Assembly (NCBI RefSeq): GCF_025499605.1
Contig: NZ_JAFMVC010000001.1
Span: forward strand, 248,001 to 312,000
Length of the DNA: 64,000 nucleotides
Reading direction: 5' to 3'
From: Carboxylicivirga litoralis
Lineage (GTDB): Bacteria; Bacteroidota; Bacteroidia; Bacteroidales; Marinilabiliaceae
Shown: in pieces, positions 26,548-36,369 of the stretch
Layout of the letters: the number at the start of each line of letters is the position of its first letter
How positions within the stretch are numbered: position 1 is the stretch's first letter
The notes under the pieces: generated by a model
What the model saw: the letters and a program-made list of their open reading frames with translations, nothing else
What the model was told of the DNA's origin: nothing
Databases searched by the model: none
Translations under genes and position numbers: made by a program

Positions 26548-27402
26548 TTACTCTGTTGGTTCTTCGGTTGTTTCAATCGCTGTTAGCTGTGCATCCTGTG
26601 TGGTTTTGTTGGCAGCTATAATCTCTACTGCCTCAACGACTACTTGCTCATAACCTTCTTTTTCAAACACTACGGAGTAGCTGCCTGCATCAACACCCAA
26701 CACTGCATAATTGCCTTCGGCATCCGTAAATGAAGTGGTGTACACTTCCTCTCCCATCATTATTGACACCTGCACGCCTTCAATGGCCACCTGGTCAGCG
26801 TCAGTTACCACACCCGTTAAACGGCCGGCAGTTGACATATTGCTCGCCTTAATGGTTGGTTTAAAGTTAAACCCATTAATCCCTTCTGGCGAAGAAAAAT
26901 CACCCTTCAGTACAAATGATTTGCTAACATCCATATCAAGCAATAGTTCACTGGTAAGACCGCCTGTTACAACAAGGGCTGGGTTAAGAAAAATCTTAAT
27001 ACCTGTTTGCGATCCACTTGGTACTTTAAGCGAATGTTCTGTACCATCCTTCAGCACAATAGAAGCTTCTGACACATACAAACGAATCAAGTCGTATTCG
27101 CCTGCTTCTATCTCGAGGTCAACCAAACCAGCTGTGACACCGTTGGTTAAGTCAAGAAGATTAAAGCTCATTTCTTCTTCTGAAACAACAATAAACGGTC
27201 CTTCTTCTTCATCCTCAGCATTCCTGATTTCGATTTTGTTAATGGTTACATTCGCTTCTGCAACAAGGTCTGTTGGGAAGGGCGCATCCGTTAAATTAAT
27301 CTTTAAGGTTCCTGTTGATGAATGACCATCATCGTTGCTGCAAGCCATAAAAAGGCTCGACATTACAATTGCTACTAAAGCAATTAGTTGTTTTCCGTCC
27401 AT
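26548..27402 (-). CDS. DUF4382 domain lipoprotein with carboxypeptidase-like regulatory domain
   Basis: 284 residues. The signal MDGKQLIALVAIVMSSLFMAC ends in a lipobox Cys. Residues about 31-175 are a DUF4382 domain (GTLKINLTDAPFPTDLVAEANVTINKIEI, with LLDLTNGVTAGLVDLEIEAGEYDLIRLYV). Residues about 190-265 are a carboxypeptidase-like beta-sandwich (AGRLTGVVTDADQVAIEGVQVSIM, TDAEGNYAVLGVDAGSYSVVFEKEGYE). The C-terminus is Thr/Glu-rich. These proteins are envelope-anchored and often surface-exposed; the precise function is unknown. Monocistronic by its position between opposite-strand neighbours. Confidence 0.9.
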   Translation of the reverse strand: MDGKQLIALVAIVMSSLFMACSNDDGHSSTGTLKINLTDAPFPTDLVAEANVTINKIEIRNAEDEEEGPFIVVSEEEMSFNLLDLTNGVTAGLVDLEIEAGEYDLIRLYVSEASIVLKDGTEHSLKVPSGSQTGIKIFLNPALVVTGGLTSELLLDMDVSKSFVLKGDFSSPEGINGFNFKPTIKASNMSTAGRLTGVVTDADQVAIEGVQVSIMMGEEVYTTSFTDAEGNYAVLGVDAGSYSVVFEKEGYEQVVVEAVEIIAANKTTQDAQLTAIETTEEPTE

Positions 27403-27665
27403 AATCGTGAGATTTTAAATTGTTTTCCAAGCATAATATAAACGGAGAAAGATTGCTTTTAGTTTCGTGCAAGCCATTTTTTTTTGGAGCAAACCACTTG
27501 TAAATGGGTATTGAACCTACAGAAACATAATTAATCCCTTGAATGACATTCTGGGTAGTTAACATATCTGGGGGCGCAATACTTGCCCATATGTAATGTA
27601 TTGTGCACCTTTAGATTCCGTATAGAAAATGTAAACACCATGCGGTTATAAATATATTGGCTGCA

Positions 27666-28816
27666 ATGAAAAAGAACATGACACGAATAATAATCATATC
27701 AATAATTGCATTGCTCTCATTTGCAAAATCATTTGGGCAGAATCAAGAACCAATTACTATCGGGCAAAAATATATAATTGAATCCAAGGTTTTAAGTGAA
27801 AGTAGAGAATATTGGGTGTATTTACCATCTGACTATGATAAATCAATATATGACTATCCTGTAATGTATTTATTAGATGGACAAGAACACTTTCATCAAA
27901 TTACAGGAGTTGTAAATCATATGTCTAGACTTGTACAAAGGATGCCAAGAATGATTATTGTTGGCATTGTTTCTAATGATAATGACAGAGTGAGAGATTA
28001 TACACCTAATCCAATAGAAATATTACCGAATGGAGGTGGCGCTGACCAATTTATTGCATTTCTTAAGAAAGAATTAATCCCTAAAATAGATAATGATTTC
28101 AGGACAAATGATTATAGATTACTGTTTGGTCACTCGTTAGCTGGTGTCTGTGTTAACCATATTTTCACAAATTACAACGAGCTTTTTAATGTGTATTTTG
28201 CTGCTGACCCTGCAATATTTGTAGACCCAACAATTACAACAGATTTAGAATCTTATATTTCAAATCAGGACACCATAAAATCGAATTATTTCCTATCCGC
28301 ATGCGGACTAGTTGATTCAACTACAATTGTACCTAATATCGAATTATCTGAGCTTGTAGAATCCAAATATTCTACAAAAGTATCCTGGGATTTTAAGTTT
28401 TACTCAAATGAAGACCATGTTTCAATGACTCTAAAAGCAATTTATGACGGCTTAGAACAGTTATACTCAGATTATAAAATTCCAATAGATATATCCATTC
28501 TTTTGACAAAGAGAACATCCTGAATCATATAAAACAAAATGAAGACAGATATAAGATTCATGTTGCATTACCCGAACAGCTGGTAAATGAGTATGCCATG
28601 CATTTCTGTACGAAACAAAAGTATGATGATGCTCTCGACCTTTTACGCTTAAACCTGGAGAATTACAAAGCTCCATACGAAACATATTATTTTTTGGGAC
28701 AAGTATTCTCAATGAAAGGAAACAAAGATAAAGCAATAAAATCTTATGAAAGGTCCTATGCGATTAAAGAAATTTGGGATGTAAAAGATAAAATTAAACA
28801 AATTAAGAATGAATAA
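27666..28816 (+). pseudogene. Esterase-D-type alpha/beta hydrolase with C-terminal TPR, broken by a frameshift
   Basis: The first reading frame (27666-28523, 285 residues) has a signal peptide ending SFAKSFGQ and an esterase D fold: EYWVYLPSDYDKS, YPVMYLLDGQEHFHQI, and nucleophile elbow FGHSLAG. It stops at 28521-28523, after the reading has already gone out of frame. In the frame one base later the sequence continues from about 28505 (DKENILNHIKQNEDRYKIH) into a TPR-like tail (KQKYDDALDLLRLNLENYKAPYETYYFLGQVF, DKAIKSYERSYAI) to 28816. Esterase plus TPR is a common Bacteroidota architecture. One T restored in the run at 28501-28504 would rejoin the two parts. A sequencing error or a programmed shift is also possible. 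The gene is AT-rich compared with its neighbours. The 5' part alone could still fold. Confidence 0.8.
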
Positions 28817-28903
28817 ATTTGTAGCCAACAACGTATGAAAATAATAGCCGAAACAGTAGCAATTTAAAGGGCTAAAGTCCGCTTCAACTTTCAAGAATAA
28901 GCT

Positions 28904-30334
28904 ATGTCAATTAAGAATAACGAAAAAACACAAACCCTTAATACGAAATTGATAACTGCCCTTGCTATTATTTCCATGATAGCAACTAGCTCCTGTCATC
29001 AAAAAACACCCGACACATTAAAGCCCAATATTGTTATTATCAACATTGATGATATGGGTTGGAGAGATGTTGGGTTCATGGGAAGCGGCTTTTACGAAAC
29101 ACCTAACATTGATCAGTTGTCAAGCGAAGGCATGGTTTTCACCAATGGTTATGCGGCCTCGTCCAATTGCGCACCCAGCAGAGCCTGTTTAATGACCGGA
29201 CAATGGACGCCACGTCATGGCATTTACACGGTTAACTCCTCTGAAAGGGGTGATTCAAAAACCCGGAAAATTATACCTGCTAAAAACACAACGACCTTAG
29301 CCGAAGAACATGCCATCATTCCTGAATTATTAAGTAAAAATGGTTACAAAACATGTCATGCAGGTAAATGGCATTTAAGCGACAATCCGTTAACGCGTGG
29401 CTTTGATGTCAATATTGGAGGTGGACACAATGGCCATCCTAAAAGCTATTATTTCCCCTATCAAAATGTTAAAATTGAAGGAGGTGAAGATGAGTATTTA
29501 ACCGACCACATCATGCACAGAACGTTGCATTTTGTCGATACTGTTGCTGATCCTTTCTTTCTTTACTACGCTCCTTATGCCGTGCACACGCCCATCCATC
29601 CTGTCAAAAGCCTGCTTAAGAAATACCAACAGAAACCAGCCTGGAATGGTCAGGATAATGCCAAATATGCCACCATGGTAGAAAACCTGGATAGAAATAT
29701 TGGCTTGTTAATAACAAAGTTAAAAGAAAAGGGCCTTTTTGATAATACCCTGATAATTCTTACTTCTGACAATGGAGGCCTCTTTGGCATAACCAATCAG
29801 CATCCGTTAAGAGCCGGAAAGGGCAGCTATTACGAAGGTGGTATTCGTGAACCTTTCTTCTTTGTAATGAAAGGTAAAATAAAGGCCAATTCGAAAAACG
29901 ATATCCCAATTACTCAACTGGATATTTCTCCAACCATCCTGCATTATGCCGGCATCAATTCGGATAAATTGACGTTAGATGGCAGTGATTTATCGCCCGT
30001 TTTAGAAGGCCAATCAGAGCAACTGAACCGCCCTTTATATTGGCATTTCCCCATATACCTGGAGGCATATCAAAAGCATAATAATGAAAACCGGGATTCC
30101 CTGTTCCGTACACGTCCTGGTTCGGTCATCCGCTATGGCGATTGGAAGTTGCATTATTATTTCGAAAATGACGAAGTTGAACTCTATAACCTGGCGCAGG
30201 ATATTGGAGAGCGTAATAATCTGGCTCAAACAAACCAGAAAAAAACAGAAGAATTGTTGGGTTACCTGAAAAAATGGTGGAAAGAAACAAACGCTCCAAT
30301 ACCCGGCATGTTGAATCCGGAATATGAAAATTGA
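28904..30334 (+). CDS. Sulfatase (formylglycine-dependent, S1 family) lipoprotein
   Basis: 476 residues. The lipobox Cys is C31 (ATSSC). The core starts KPNIVIINIDDMGWRDVGFMG, whose Asp pair binds calcium. The active-site Cys89 in CAPSRACLMTG is the CxPSR motif converted to formylglycine by anaerobic or aerobic maturases. Further motifs are KTCHAGKWHL, LTSDNGG and PLYWHFP. It removes sulfate from sulfated glycans at the cell surface or in the periplasm. The next gene, a beta-propeller hydrolase lipoprotein, begins 14 bp downstream, so the two are almost certainly co-transcribed and likely act on one sulfated polysaccharide. The subfamily cannot be fixed by eye. Confidence 0.94.
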   Translation: MSIKNNEKTQTLNTKLITALAIISMIATSSCHQKTPDTLKPNIVIINIDDMGWRDVGFMGSGFYETPNIDQLSSEGMVFTNGYAASSNCAPSRACLMTGQWTPRHGIYTVNSSERGDSKTRKIIPAKNTTTLAEEHAIIPELLSKNGYKTCHAGKWHLSDNPLTRGFDVNIGGGHNGHPKSYYFPYQNVKIEGGEDEYLTDHIMHRTLHFVDTVADPFFLYYAPYAVHTPIHPVKSLLKKYQQKPAWNGQDNAKYATMVENLDRNIGLLITKLKEKGLFDNTLIILTSDNGGLFGITNQHPLRAGKGSYYEGGIREPFFFVMKGKIKANSKNDIPITQLDISPTILHYAGINSDKLTLDGSDLSPVLEGQSEQLNRPLYWHFPIYLEAYQKHNNENRDSLFRTRPGSVIRYGDWKLHYYFENDEVELYNLAQDIGERNNLAQTNQKKTEELLGYLKKWWKETNAPIPGMLNPEYEN

Positions 30335-30348
30335 AAAAAGAAAGACAT

Positions 30349-31566
30349 ATGAATGTACTGAAAATGATTTTGTGCCTGTTAATGCTGCAAGCTTGTTCAA
30401 CAAGTAAAGATAACCCGGCATTGGAAATACAAGCACTTCCTATTGATGCAAAGGTAGAAGAAGATATTCTTGTGGGACCATCGGCCCTGAATGACCCCAA
30501 CCGATTTGTGTGGGGGGCGACTGTGGTCAAAGGGAAAGATGGTCGATATCATATGCTTTATAATACCTGGGAATGCGGGGATAGCATTCCTCCGTTTACT
30601 AATTCATGGGTTTTACATTCAAAGATTGCGTATGCCACTTCTGATTATCCGGATAAAGACTTTAAGTTTGAAAAAATTGTTCTCAAGGGAAGAGCTTTGG
30701 AAGGAGACTCAACCGCCTGGGATGCGCAAGTGGTAAGTAACCCCCATTTGCGACTATTTAATGGAAAGTATTACCTGTACTATATCGGCTCTGTTGACCC
30801 CGGGGTTCAACCCGTGGGTACAAAAGGTGAGAATGTCAATAAAAGAAACAGGGTTCAACAAAACTTTAAAATTGGAGTTATTGAATTTGATGATTTTGAC
30901 AGTCTGGTGGCAGGCAATTTCATAAGGCCCGACGCTCCGCTTCTAAAACCTAGAACACGGGTTAAGGCAAATAATATTGTCAACCCATCGCCGGAAGGTA
31001 CCCAACCCAAACCTGATAATATTATTGTGGTGAATCCGGCTGTTGTTCAACGTCCTTCGGATGGAAAATATTTACTATACTTTAAAGGAAATATTTATGA
31101 ACCACATTGGAAAGGTGTCCACGGGATTGCCATTGCCGACTCCCCCACCGGTCCTTTTACAGCAACCGACCAATTTATTTTTGACATCAAACTGGACAAT
31201 GGAAAATTGGCTTCAGCGGAAGACCCTTTTGTATGGTATCACAAGACTCACAATTGTTTTTATGCTGTACTCAAAGACTTTACAGGCAAAATAACAGAAG
31301 GTGAACCAGGGCTTGCTCTACTTCAATCTGAAGATGGTATTGAATGGGTAAAACCTGCCCATCCTTTTTTTATGAAAAAAGAGATTTCATTGAAAGACGA
31401 TGGAAAAATAAAAGTGCACCGCCTGGAAAGACCTTTTCTTTTAATTGATGAAGATGGTAATCCTCAGGTTTTATATGCCGCATGTTCAATAGGAGATGTC
31501 AACAAAAGACAAGATGGTAGTTCGTTTAATGTCCAAATACCTATTCAACTAAAACTGGATAAGTAA
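30349..31566 (+). CDS. Five-bladed beta-propeller glycoside-hydrolase-like lipoprotein (GH43/GH117 clan type)
   Basis: 405 residues from the ATG at 30349 (MNVLKMILCLLMLQAC), with lipobox Cys16. An upstream TTG at 30331 overlaps the sulfatase stop and adds a charged leader, so it is not preferred. Propeller-like repeats recur: GRYHMLYNTW, GKYYLYYIGS, GKYLLYFKGN and FYAVLKD, with SDSP-type turns (IADSPTGPFT) and AEDPFVWYH, resembling clan GH-F (GH43, GH117) enzymes. Likely acidic residues include Asp in SAEDPFVW and Glu in RLERPFLL, but I cannot assign the catalytic set. It pairs with the sulfatase gene 14 bp upstream, which points to sulfated (algal-type) polysaccharide degradation. Confidence 0.75.
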   Translation: MNVLKMILCLLMLQACSTSKDNPALEIQALPIDAKVEEDILVGPSALNDPNRFVWGATVVKGKDGRYHMLYNTWECGDSIPPFTNSWVLHSKIAYATSDYPDKDFKFEKIVLKGRALEGDSTAWDAQVVSNPHLRLFNGKYYLYYIGSVDPGVQPVGTKGENVNKRNRVQQNFKIGVIEFDDFDSLVAGNFIRPDAPLLKPRTRVKANNIVNPSPEGTQPKPDNIIVVNPAVVQRPSDGKYLLYFKGNIYEPHWKGVHGIAIADSPTGPFTATDQFIFDIKLDNGKLASAEDPFVWYHKTHNCFYAVLKDFTGKITEGEPGLALLQSEDGIEWVKPAHPFFMKKEISLKDDGKIKVHRLERPFLLIDEDGNPQVLYAACSIGDVNKRQDGSSFNVQIPIQLKLDK

Positions 31567-31606
31567 ACATGTAGCAATTTAGTAACACATAAACGCAGAT
31601 CGAAAT

Positions 31607-32083
31607 ATGAATAAATGGCTTTTATACAATCTGACAGTCGGTTTTACTGTCTATTGGCTTTCTAACCTGATATTGTGGTTTCCATGGAGTGTCAATGCCA
31701 CATTAGGCATGAGCTTAATGTTAACTGTTTCACCTGTTATCTGGTTCTTCTCCTCATTTTTATGCATTCGCACTTATCCCGGAAAAAATAGCATGGTCGC
31801 AGCGGCATACAACAGTTTGATCTTTCTTGTATTGGCCGTTATAATGGACTATATTTTTTTCGGACTTATCAGAAAGGCGATGGAAGACCTGTACCATCCA
31901 ACTACATTCTATGGTTACGGCTTCGTAGCTTGCCTTCCGTTTATAGTGGTACTTGCATTTAAGAAACGCATAGAAAAACAAAAGCGTGAAAGCTATCCAT
32001 CTGATTTTATAAAAGCAGGGCTTATCGGATTTGTTTGTTTTAGCCTGTTGACTATGATCATCCTTTTTGACATACAGGTATAG
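31607..32083 (+). CDS. Four-span membrane protein, possibly DUF5367
   Basis: 158 residues with four hydrophobic spans at about 5-25, 38-57, 68-88 and 97-116, and a fifth near the C-terminus (AGLIGFVCFSLLTMIILF). Motifs such as SNLILWFPWSVNA and MDYIFFGLIRKAMEDLYHPTTFYGYGF recall DUF5367-type integral membrane proteins, but I do not recognise a function. It starts 40 bp after the propeller-hydrolase gene, so it may be a tail of that unit, and is followed by a hairpin at 32141. Confidence 0.65.
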   Translation: MNKWLLYNLTVGFTVYWLSNLILWFPWSVNATLGMSLMLTVSPVIWFFSSFLCIRTYPGKNSMVAAAYNSLIFLVLAVIMDYIFFGLIRKAMEDLYHPTTFYGYGFVACLPFIVVLAFKKRIEKQKRESYPSDFIKAGLIGFVCFSLLTMIILFDIQV

Positions 32084-32140
32084 TTATGACCGATATCTCA
32101 ACAGACAAGTATAACCCAGGTGCATTTCTGTAATAGATAT

Positions 32141-32180
32141 ACAACAAGCCGTAATAAGTATACACCAGCTTGTTGTTTTG
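32141..32180 (+). terminator. Terminator-like hairpin
   Basis: ACAACAAGC and GCTTGTTGT with an 18-base loop, then TTTTG. The poly-T tract is short and the loop large, so it is weaker than the others in this window. Confidence 0.5.
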
Positions 32181-32274
32181 AACCTATTTTTGCATTGTTC
32201 ATTATACTATAAAGCTGTACTTTAACATCTTTAGTCTGTTTTAGTTGGGTTTTTTATATCTTAAAATCACAATA

Positions 32275-32931
32275 ATGAAAGTAATTATAACAGGTTCAAC
32301 AGGAATGGTAGGTAAAGGCGCTCTTTTGGAATGCCTCGATAGTTCGGCCATTGACAAGGTGTTGGTGATTAACCGCAGTACTATTAGTATGCATCACCCC
32401 AAGTTGGAAGAAGTTATACATGAGGATTTCACCGATTTCTCGCCTATCAAAGACAAACTGGCTGGCTATGATGCTTGTTTTCATTGCATGGGTATTTCAG
32501 TAGTTGGCCTGAACGAAGAACAATACACCAAAATAACCTATACGATGACTAAAGCGCTGGTCGAAACACTTTATAGCCTGAATCCACAAATGGTTTTCAG
32601 TTATGTATCCGGCACTGGTACCGATAGTACTGAAAAAGGTCGTGTAATGTGGGCACGTGTTAAAGGAAAAACAGAGAATCTGATTTTGAATAGAGGTTTT
32701 AGAGATGCCTATGCTTTCCGCCCAGGCGCTATTTTACCCGAAAAAGGCATCAAGTCAAAAACAGGCTGGTACAATGCGTTTTATGTCATATTTCGCCCGC
32801 TCTTTCCGTTAATGCGCCGCATGAAATCAGTGACAACTACTACCAAACTAGGGCAGGCATTGATTAATGTATCGCTAAAGCCTTCGAGCAAAAAAATACT
32901 GGAGAACGTGGATATTAATGGCTTAGTTTAG
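32275..32931 (+). CDS. NAD(P)-binding epimerase/reductase-like protein
   Basis: 218 residues from the ATG at 32275 (MKVIITGSTGMVGKGALLECL), which begins at the dinucleotide-binding glycine motif GSTGMVGKG; a start 30 bp upstream would add only a poor leader. Further features are HCMGISVVGLNEEQYTKITYTM, FSYVSGTGTDSTEKGRVMWARVKGKTENLI (the SDR-like Ser and Lys) and AYAFRPGAILPEKGI. It is an atypical extended short-chain dehydrogenase of the NAD(P)-binding/epimerase group, cytosolic, with unknown substrate. The AraC regulator gene follows 108 bp later in the same direction and may control it. Confidence 0.88.
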   Translation: MKVIITGSTGMVGKGALLECLDSSAIDKVLVINRSTISMHHPKLEEVIHEDFTDFSPIKDKLAGYDACFHCMGISVVGLNEEQYTKITYTMTKALVETLYSLNPQMVFSYVSGTGTDSTEKGRVMWARVKGKTENLILNRGFRDAYAFRPGAILPEKGIKSKTGWYNAFYVIFRPLFPLMRRMKSVTTTTKLGQALINVSLKPSSKKILENVDINGLV

Positions 32932-33039
32932 AAGTTTAATTGTTGATGAGTTGAACTGAAAAACTGAGGAATTGAGAAACGGATAAAGGGGTAAACAAAG
33001 AATTCGTAACGGTAACTGGAAACAAAAAACGGAATAAGC

Positions 33040-33957
33040 ATGAAAGACATCATACATATAAACAGTATTAGCGAAGTTCATCAGCACATGGGCCTTGCAG
33101 CCCCAAAGCATCCTTTGGTTACCATTTACAAGCACGATGAAGTTACACCCAATATGGATTTGGCTCGTAAAACCTTATCGATTGACTTGTACCAGGTAAT
33201 GTTTAAGGTATGCCCATCAGGCTCTCTCTCCTATGGCCGCAACAACTATGATTACCACGAAGGCACCTTAATATTTATGGCGCCGGGTCAGGTGGTTACT
33301 TTTGGCGATAAGCAGGAATGGGATAAAAATGAAGTAAAAGGAGGCTGGTCGCTTAACTTTCATCCCGATTTAATTCGTCGCTCGCACTTGGGGCAACACA
33401 TCGATGATTACACCTTTTTCTCCTATGAAGTGAATGAGGCGCTTCACCTCTCAGACCAGGAAAAAACAACCATTGGCGAGATACGCGATAAGATCATTCA
33501 CGAGTACAGCACTAACATTGACAAACACAGCCAGAAGCTGATTATATCGAATATTGAGTTGATGCTGGATTATTGCACCCGTTTTTACGACCGACAATTT
33601 TACACACGTGAAAATTTAAATAAAGACACTGTCAGCCGTTTTGAGAAAGTACTGAAAGCATACTATAACACAGGTAAACAATATGAAACCGGCGTACCTT
33701 CAGTGAAATACTGCGGTGCAGAACTCAACCTGTCATCCAACTATTTGAGTGATTTACTCAAAAAAGAAACCGGCAAAAATGCGCAGGAACATATCCACCA
33801 CTTTGTGGTCAACCGGGCGAAAACGACGCTGCTGAACAGTTCCGATTCGGTAAGCCAGGTAGCTTATGCATTGGGTTTTGATTACCCACAACATTTCAGC
33901 AAAATATTTAAAAAGAAAACAGGCCTAAGCCCGGCTGAATATAGAAATGTGAACTAA
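33040..33957 (+). CDS. AraC-family transcriptional regulator
   Basis: 305 residues. The N-terminal about 180 residues are a ligand-sensing region with a cupin-like part (YHEGTLIFMAPGQVVTFGD). The C-terminal AraC HTH (about 205-303) has the first helix pair GAELNLSSNYLSDLLKKETG and the second SVSQVAYALGFDYPQHFSKIFKKKTGLSPAEYR. Cytosolic DNA-binding regulator; targets probably include the adjacent NAD(P)-binding protein gene. Its last four bases overlap the stop of the oppositely transcribed histidine kinase (33954-33957). Confidence 0.93.
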   Translation: MKDIIHINSISEVHQHMGLAAPKHPLVTIYKHDEVTPNMDLARKTLSIDLYQVMFKVCPSGSLSYGRNNYDYHEGTLIFMAPGQVVTFGDKQEWDKNEVKGGWSLNFHPDLIRRSHLGQHIDDYTFFSYEVNEALHLSDQEKTTIGEIRDKIIHEYSTNIDKHSQKLIISNIELMLDYCTRFYDRQFYTRENLNKDTVSRFEKVLKAYYNTGKQYETGVPSVKYCGAELNLSSNYLSDLLKKETGKNAQEHIHHFVVNRAKTTLLNSSDSVSQVAYALGFDYPQHFSKIFKKKTGLSPAEYRNVN

Positions 33958-36110
33958 ACCTGATTTACATTCTTATTTAAGTAGCAAATAATTTCGGTGC
34001 CCTTGCCCAAAGTGCTCTGAACCTGCATTTGGCCGCCAATACTATGCAATAACTCCTGACACAGGAATAAGCCCAAGCCTGTACTGGTTTCACCATTGGT
34101 CCCATTGGCAAACTGATTAATACCCTCCTGCTTGTTTAAGGCCTCTAATTGTTCCTGAGACATACCAACGCCTTCATCTTTCACCCTAAGCACAACATGG
34201 TCTTTTTCATTTGTCCAGCTAATAAAAACCTGACCTCCTTCGCTGCTAAACTTAATGGCATTACTCACAACATTGCGTAGCAATACCATCAGTATGTTTT
34301 TATCTGACACAATATCGATATCCTCCCCCTCAAACAGCAGTGATATATTTTTCTGTCTCCTAAAGGATTGAAACCAATAATCAATTTCATCCATCAAAAA
34401 CTCCATTGATAATGGCTGATAATCAGGCTTAAGGTTACCATGTACTTTTTTAAACCAAAAAAGCGTATTGTCGATAAACGACAGCATCATATTGGATGAT
34501 TCTCCTACAGCATGCACCAATTGCAGGTCTGAATTTTCACTGATGGTCGGTGACATTTCCATCAACGATGTCATACTAACAATGCTGCTAAGTGGCGATT
34601 TCAAATCGTGACTCAATACCGAAAACAGTTTGTTTTTGACGGCATTGGCCTGCACCAGCTGCTCATTACTCTTAATCAGCTGGGCATTGCTCTTCTGCAA
34701 CTCCTGTTTCTTTTGCCTGATATTGAGTAACGCACTAAAAACAACCAATGTTAAAAGACCTAATAGAGCTGAGGCAACGACCATACTTACCAATGAATGT
34801 TTATCGTTTTTGAGTTCCATCTCCAATAACTGGCTTTTGGTCTTAAGGAGTTCCGTTTCTTTTTCCTGCTTCATTAGCTCAAAGGCTTTTTGCAGGAATG
34901 CCATTTCATCTGTCTTTTTGATGTCATAAATACTGTCTTGCAGTTGAGAAGCTGCATCGGAATAAACATAGGCTTTTTCCCAGTGTCTCATTCTAGCCTC
35001 CGCTTCAGATAAAAGTTCCAGCGCTTCCAGTTTAATATCATCCTGCTGATATCTATTTGCCAGTTGCTGCGCTTTGCTTAAATATTGTATTGCCAAAGGA
35101 TAATTATTTTGTGCTTCAGAATAATTGGCTTTTACAAACAGGTAATTAACATGTTCGCGTGGGTATTGGTCAATATCCTTATGCTGTTCAACCAGCTTGA
35201 GATAATAAGCTGCTGAATCTAATTGATTGACATCAGTAAGATACCTGGCTTTGTTGCATTGCGTATGCATAACCTGCTTTGAAATATCCATTTGCAGGTA
35301 ATATTTAAGTGCCTTATCAACATAGTACAAAGCACTATCATGTTCATTTAAAAAGGCGTACGACAATGCTTTGTTATTCATAATACCCCCCTGCATAATA
35401 ATATCCTCTACCTCAAGAGCCAGTTCATAGGCTTCGTCATAATATTTTATGCCCTGATGAATTTCATCTCTGCTGCGGTAGATATTGGCAATATTAAACA
35501 AGACATAGAGTCGTCCACGTTCGTCAGATATTTTCTCTAAATAATCAATACTCTGTTGATAATACCTTAACGCCAGTGTATAGTGCCCGTTATGCCAATA
35601 CACATTACCTATATTGATTAACGAGCGACCTGTGTACTTATCATCATTTAGCTCACGCGCCAGATTTAAAGAGCGATCGAGGAATATCAAAGCCGAGTCT
35701 AACTCCGAAGTATATATTTTATATGCTCCTTTATAGAAATTATACGTCAGCATGCTTCTTGCACTAAGGTCTGACCTTACAAGTTTATCACCTTTTTGAA
35801 TGTAAACATCACACTTCTCTGGCTCACCCCTCAGGTAATACATGATGCCTAAACTCATCAATGCCTTTACCTGCATTGAGTCTTGCTGATAAACTTCTGA
35901 ATTGGTCAACAATAAATTGGCGTAGTAAATAGCACTATCAGTATGATTATAATAGTAATGTTCAAGCAAACGCTCGTACACCTCCGACTGATGCCTGGAA
36001 TGTCCAGCATGCAATCGCCCCTTTAAACTATCAACATTAATCCCTTTTAATTGTAAACCAACCAGAAGCAATAGCACGATGGCTATATTCCTAGTGATTA
36101 TTTTCCCCAT
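33954..36110 (-). CDS. TPR-sensor histidine kinase
   Basis: 718 residues with a signal peptide (NIAIVLLLLVGLQLKG). About 30-410 is a periplasmic tetratricopeptide array (for example YLRGEPEKCDVYIQKGDKLV, GRSLINIGNVYWHNGHYTLALRYYQQSIDYL). A coiled segment and membrane span follow at about 432-455 (SMVVASALLGLLTLVVFSALL). The HisKA domain has His501 in SVLSHDLKSPLSSIVS. The HATPase has NVVSNAIKFSSEGG, DEGVGMSQEQLE and TGLGLFLCQELLHSIGG. There is no attached receiver or HTH, so the response regulator must be encoded elsewhere. It senses an unknown envelope signal. It lies tail-to-tail with the AraC gene. Confidence 0.93.
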   Translation of the reverse strand: MGKIITRNIAIVLLLLVGLQLKGINVDSLKGRLHAGHSRHQSEVYERLLEHYYYNHTDSAIYYANLLLTNSEVYQQDSMQVKALMSLGIMYYLRGEPEKCDVYIQKGDKLVRSDLSARSMLTYNFYKGAYKIYTSELDSALIFLDRSLNLARELNDDKYTGRSLINIGNVYWHNGHYTLALRYYQQSIDYLEKISDERGRLYVLFNIANIYRSRDEIHQGIKYYDEAYELALEVEDIIMQGGIMNNKALSYAFLNEHDSALYYVDKALKYYLQMDISKQVMHTQCNKARYLTDVNQLDSAAYYLKLVEQHKDIDQYPREHVNYLFVKANYSEAQNNYPLAIQYLSKAQQLANRYQQDDIKLEALELLSEAEARMRHWEKAYVYSDAASQLQDSIYDIKKTDEMAFLQKAFELMKQEKETELLKTKSQLLEMELKNDKHSLVSMVVASALLGLLTLVVFSALLNIRQKKQELQKSNAQLIKSNEQLVQANAVKNKLFSVLSHDLKSPLSSIVSMTSLMEMSPTISENSDLQLVHAVGESSNMMLSFIDNTLFWFKKVHGNLKPDYQPLSMEFLMDEIDYWFQSFRRQKNISLLFEGEDIDIVSDKNILMVLLRNVVSNAIKFSSEGGQVFISWTNEKDHVVLRVKDEGVGMSQEQLEALNKQEGINQFANGTNGETSTGLGLFLCQELLHSIGGQMQVQSTLGKGTEIICYLNKNVNQV

Positions 36111-36369
36111 GCTACTGCCTACGCAGGTTTATCCAATTGGTTACCTCATCAGAGTTCGCCAATGCTTGCTAAACACAAGCTTCCTGTTAACGCATTGGGT
36201 ATACTAGCTGATTAACAACTCTTTTTGCGTCTTTATAATATCATCTTAAAAAAATATAAATTTCACGTTATATAGGCATCCAAATACCTATGCACTTATC
36301 ACGTATTTTAAGTAATTAAATAACTTCAATTGCGTATATGCTCTTTTGATTGGTGATCATCTAACACCA

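Noticed and set aside
26711-27325. 204-residue open frame antisense to the DUF4382 gene
   Set aside because: Opposite-strand shadow of a clear lipoprotein gene.
30035-30530. Two overlapping minus-strand open frames across the sulfatase/propeller junction
   Set aside because: Both lie over two strong coding genes and show no signal, domain or start context.
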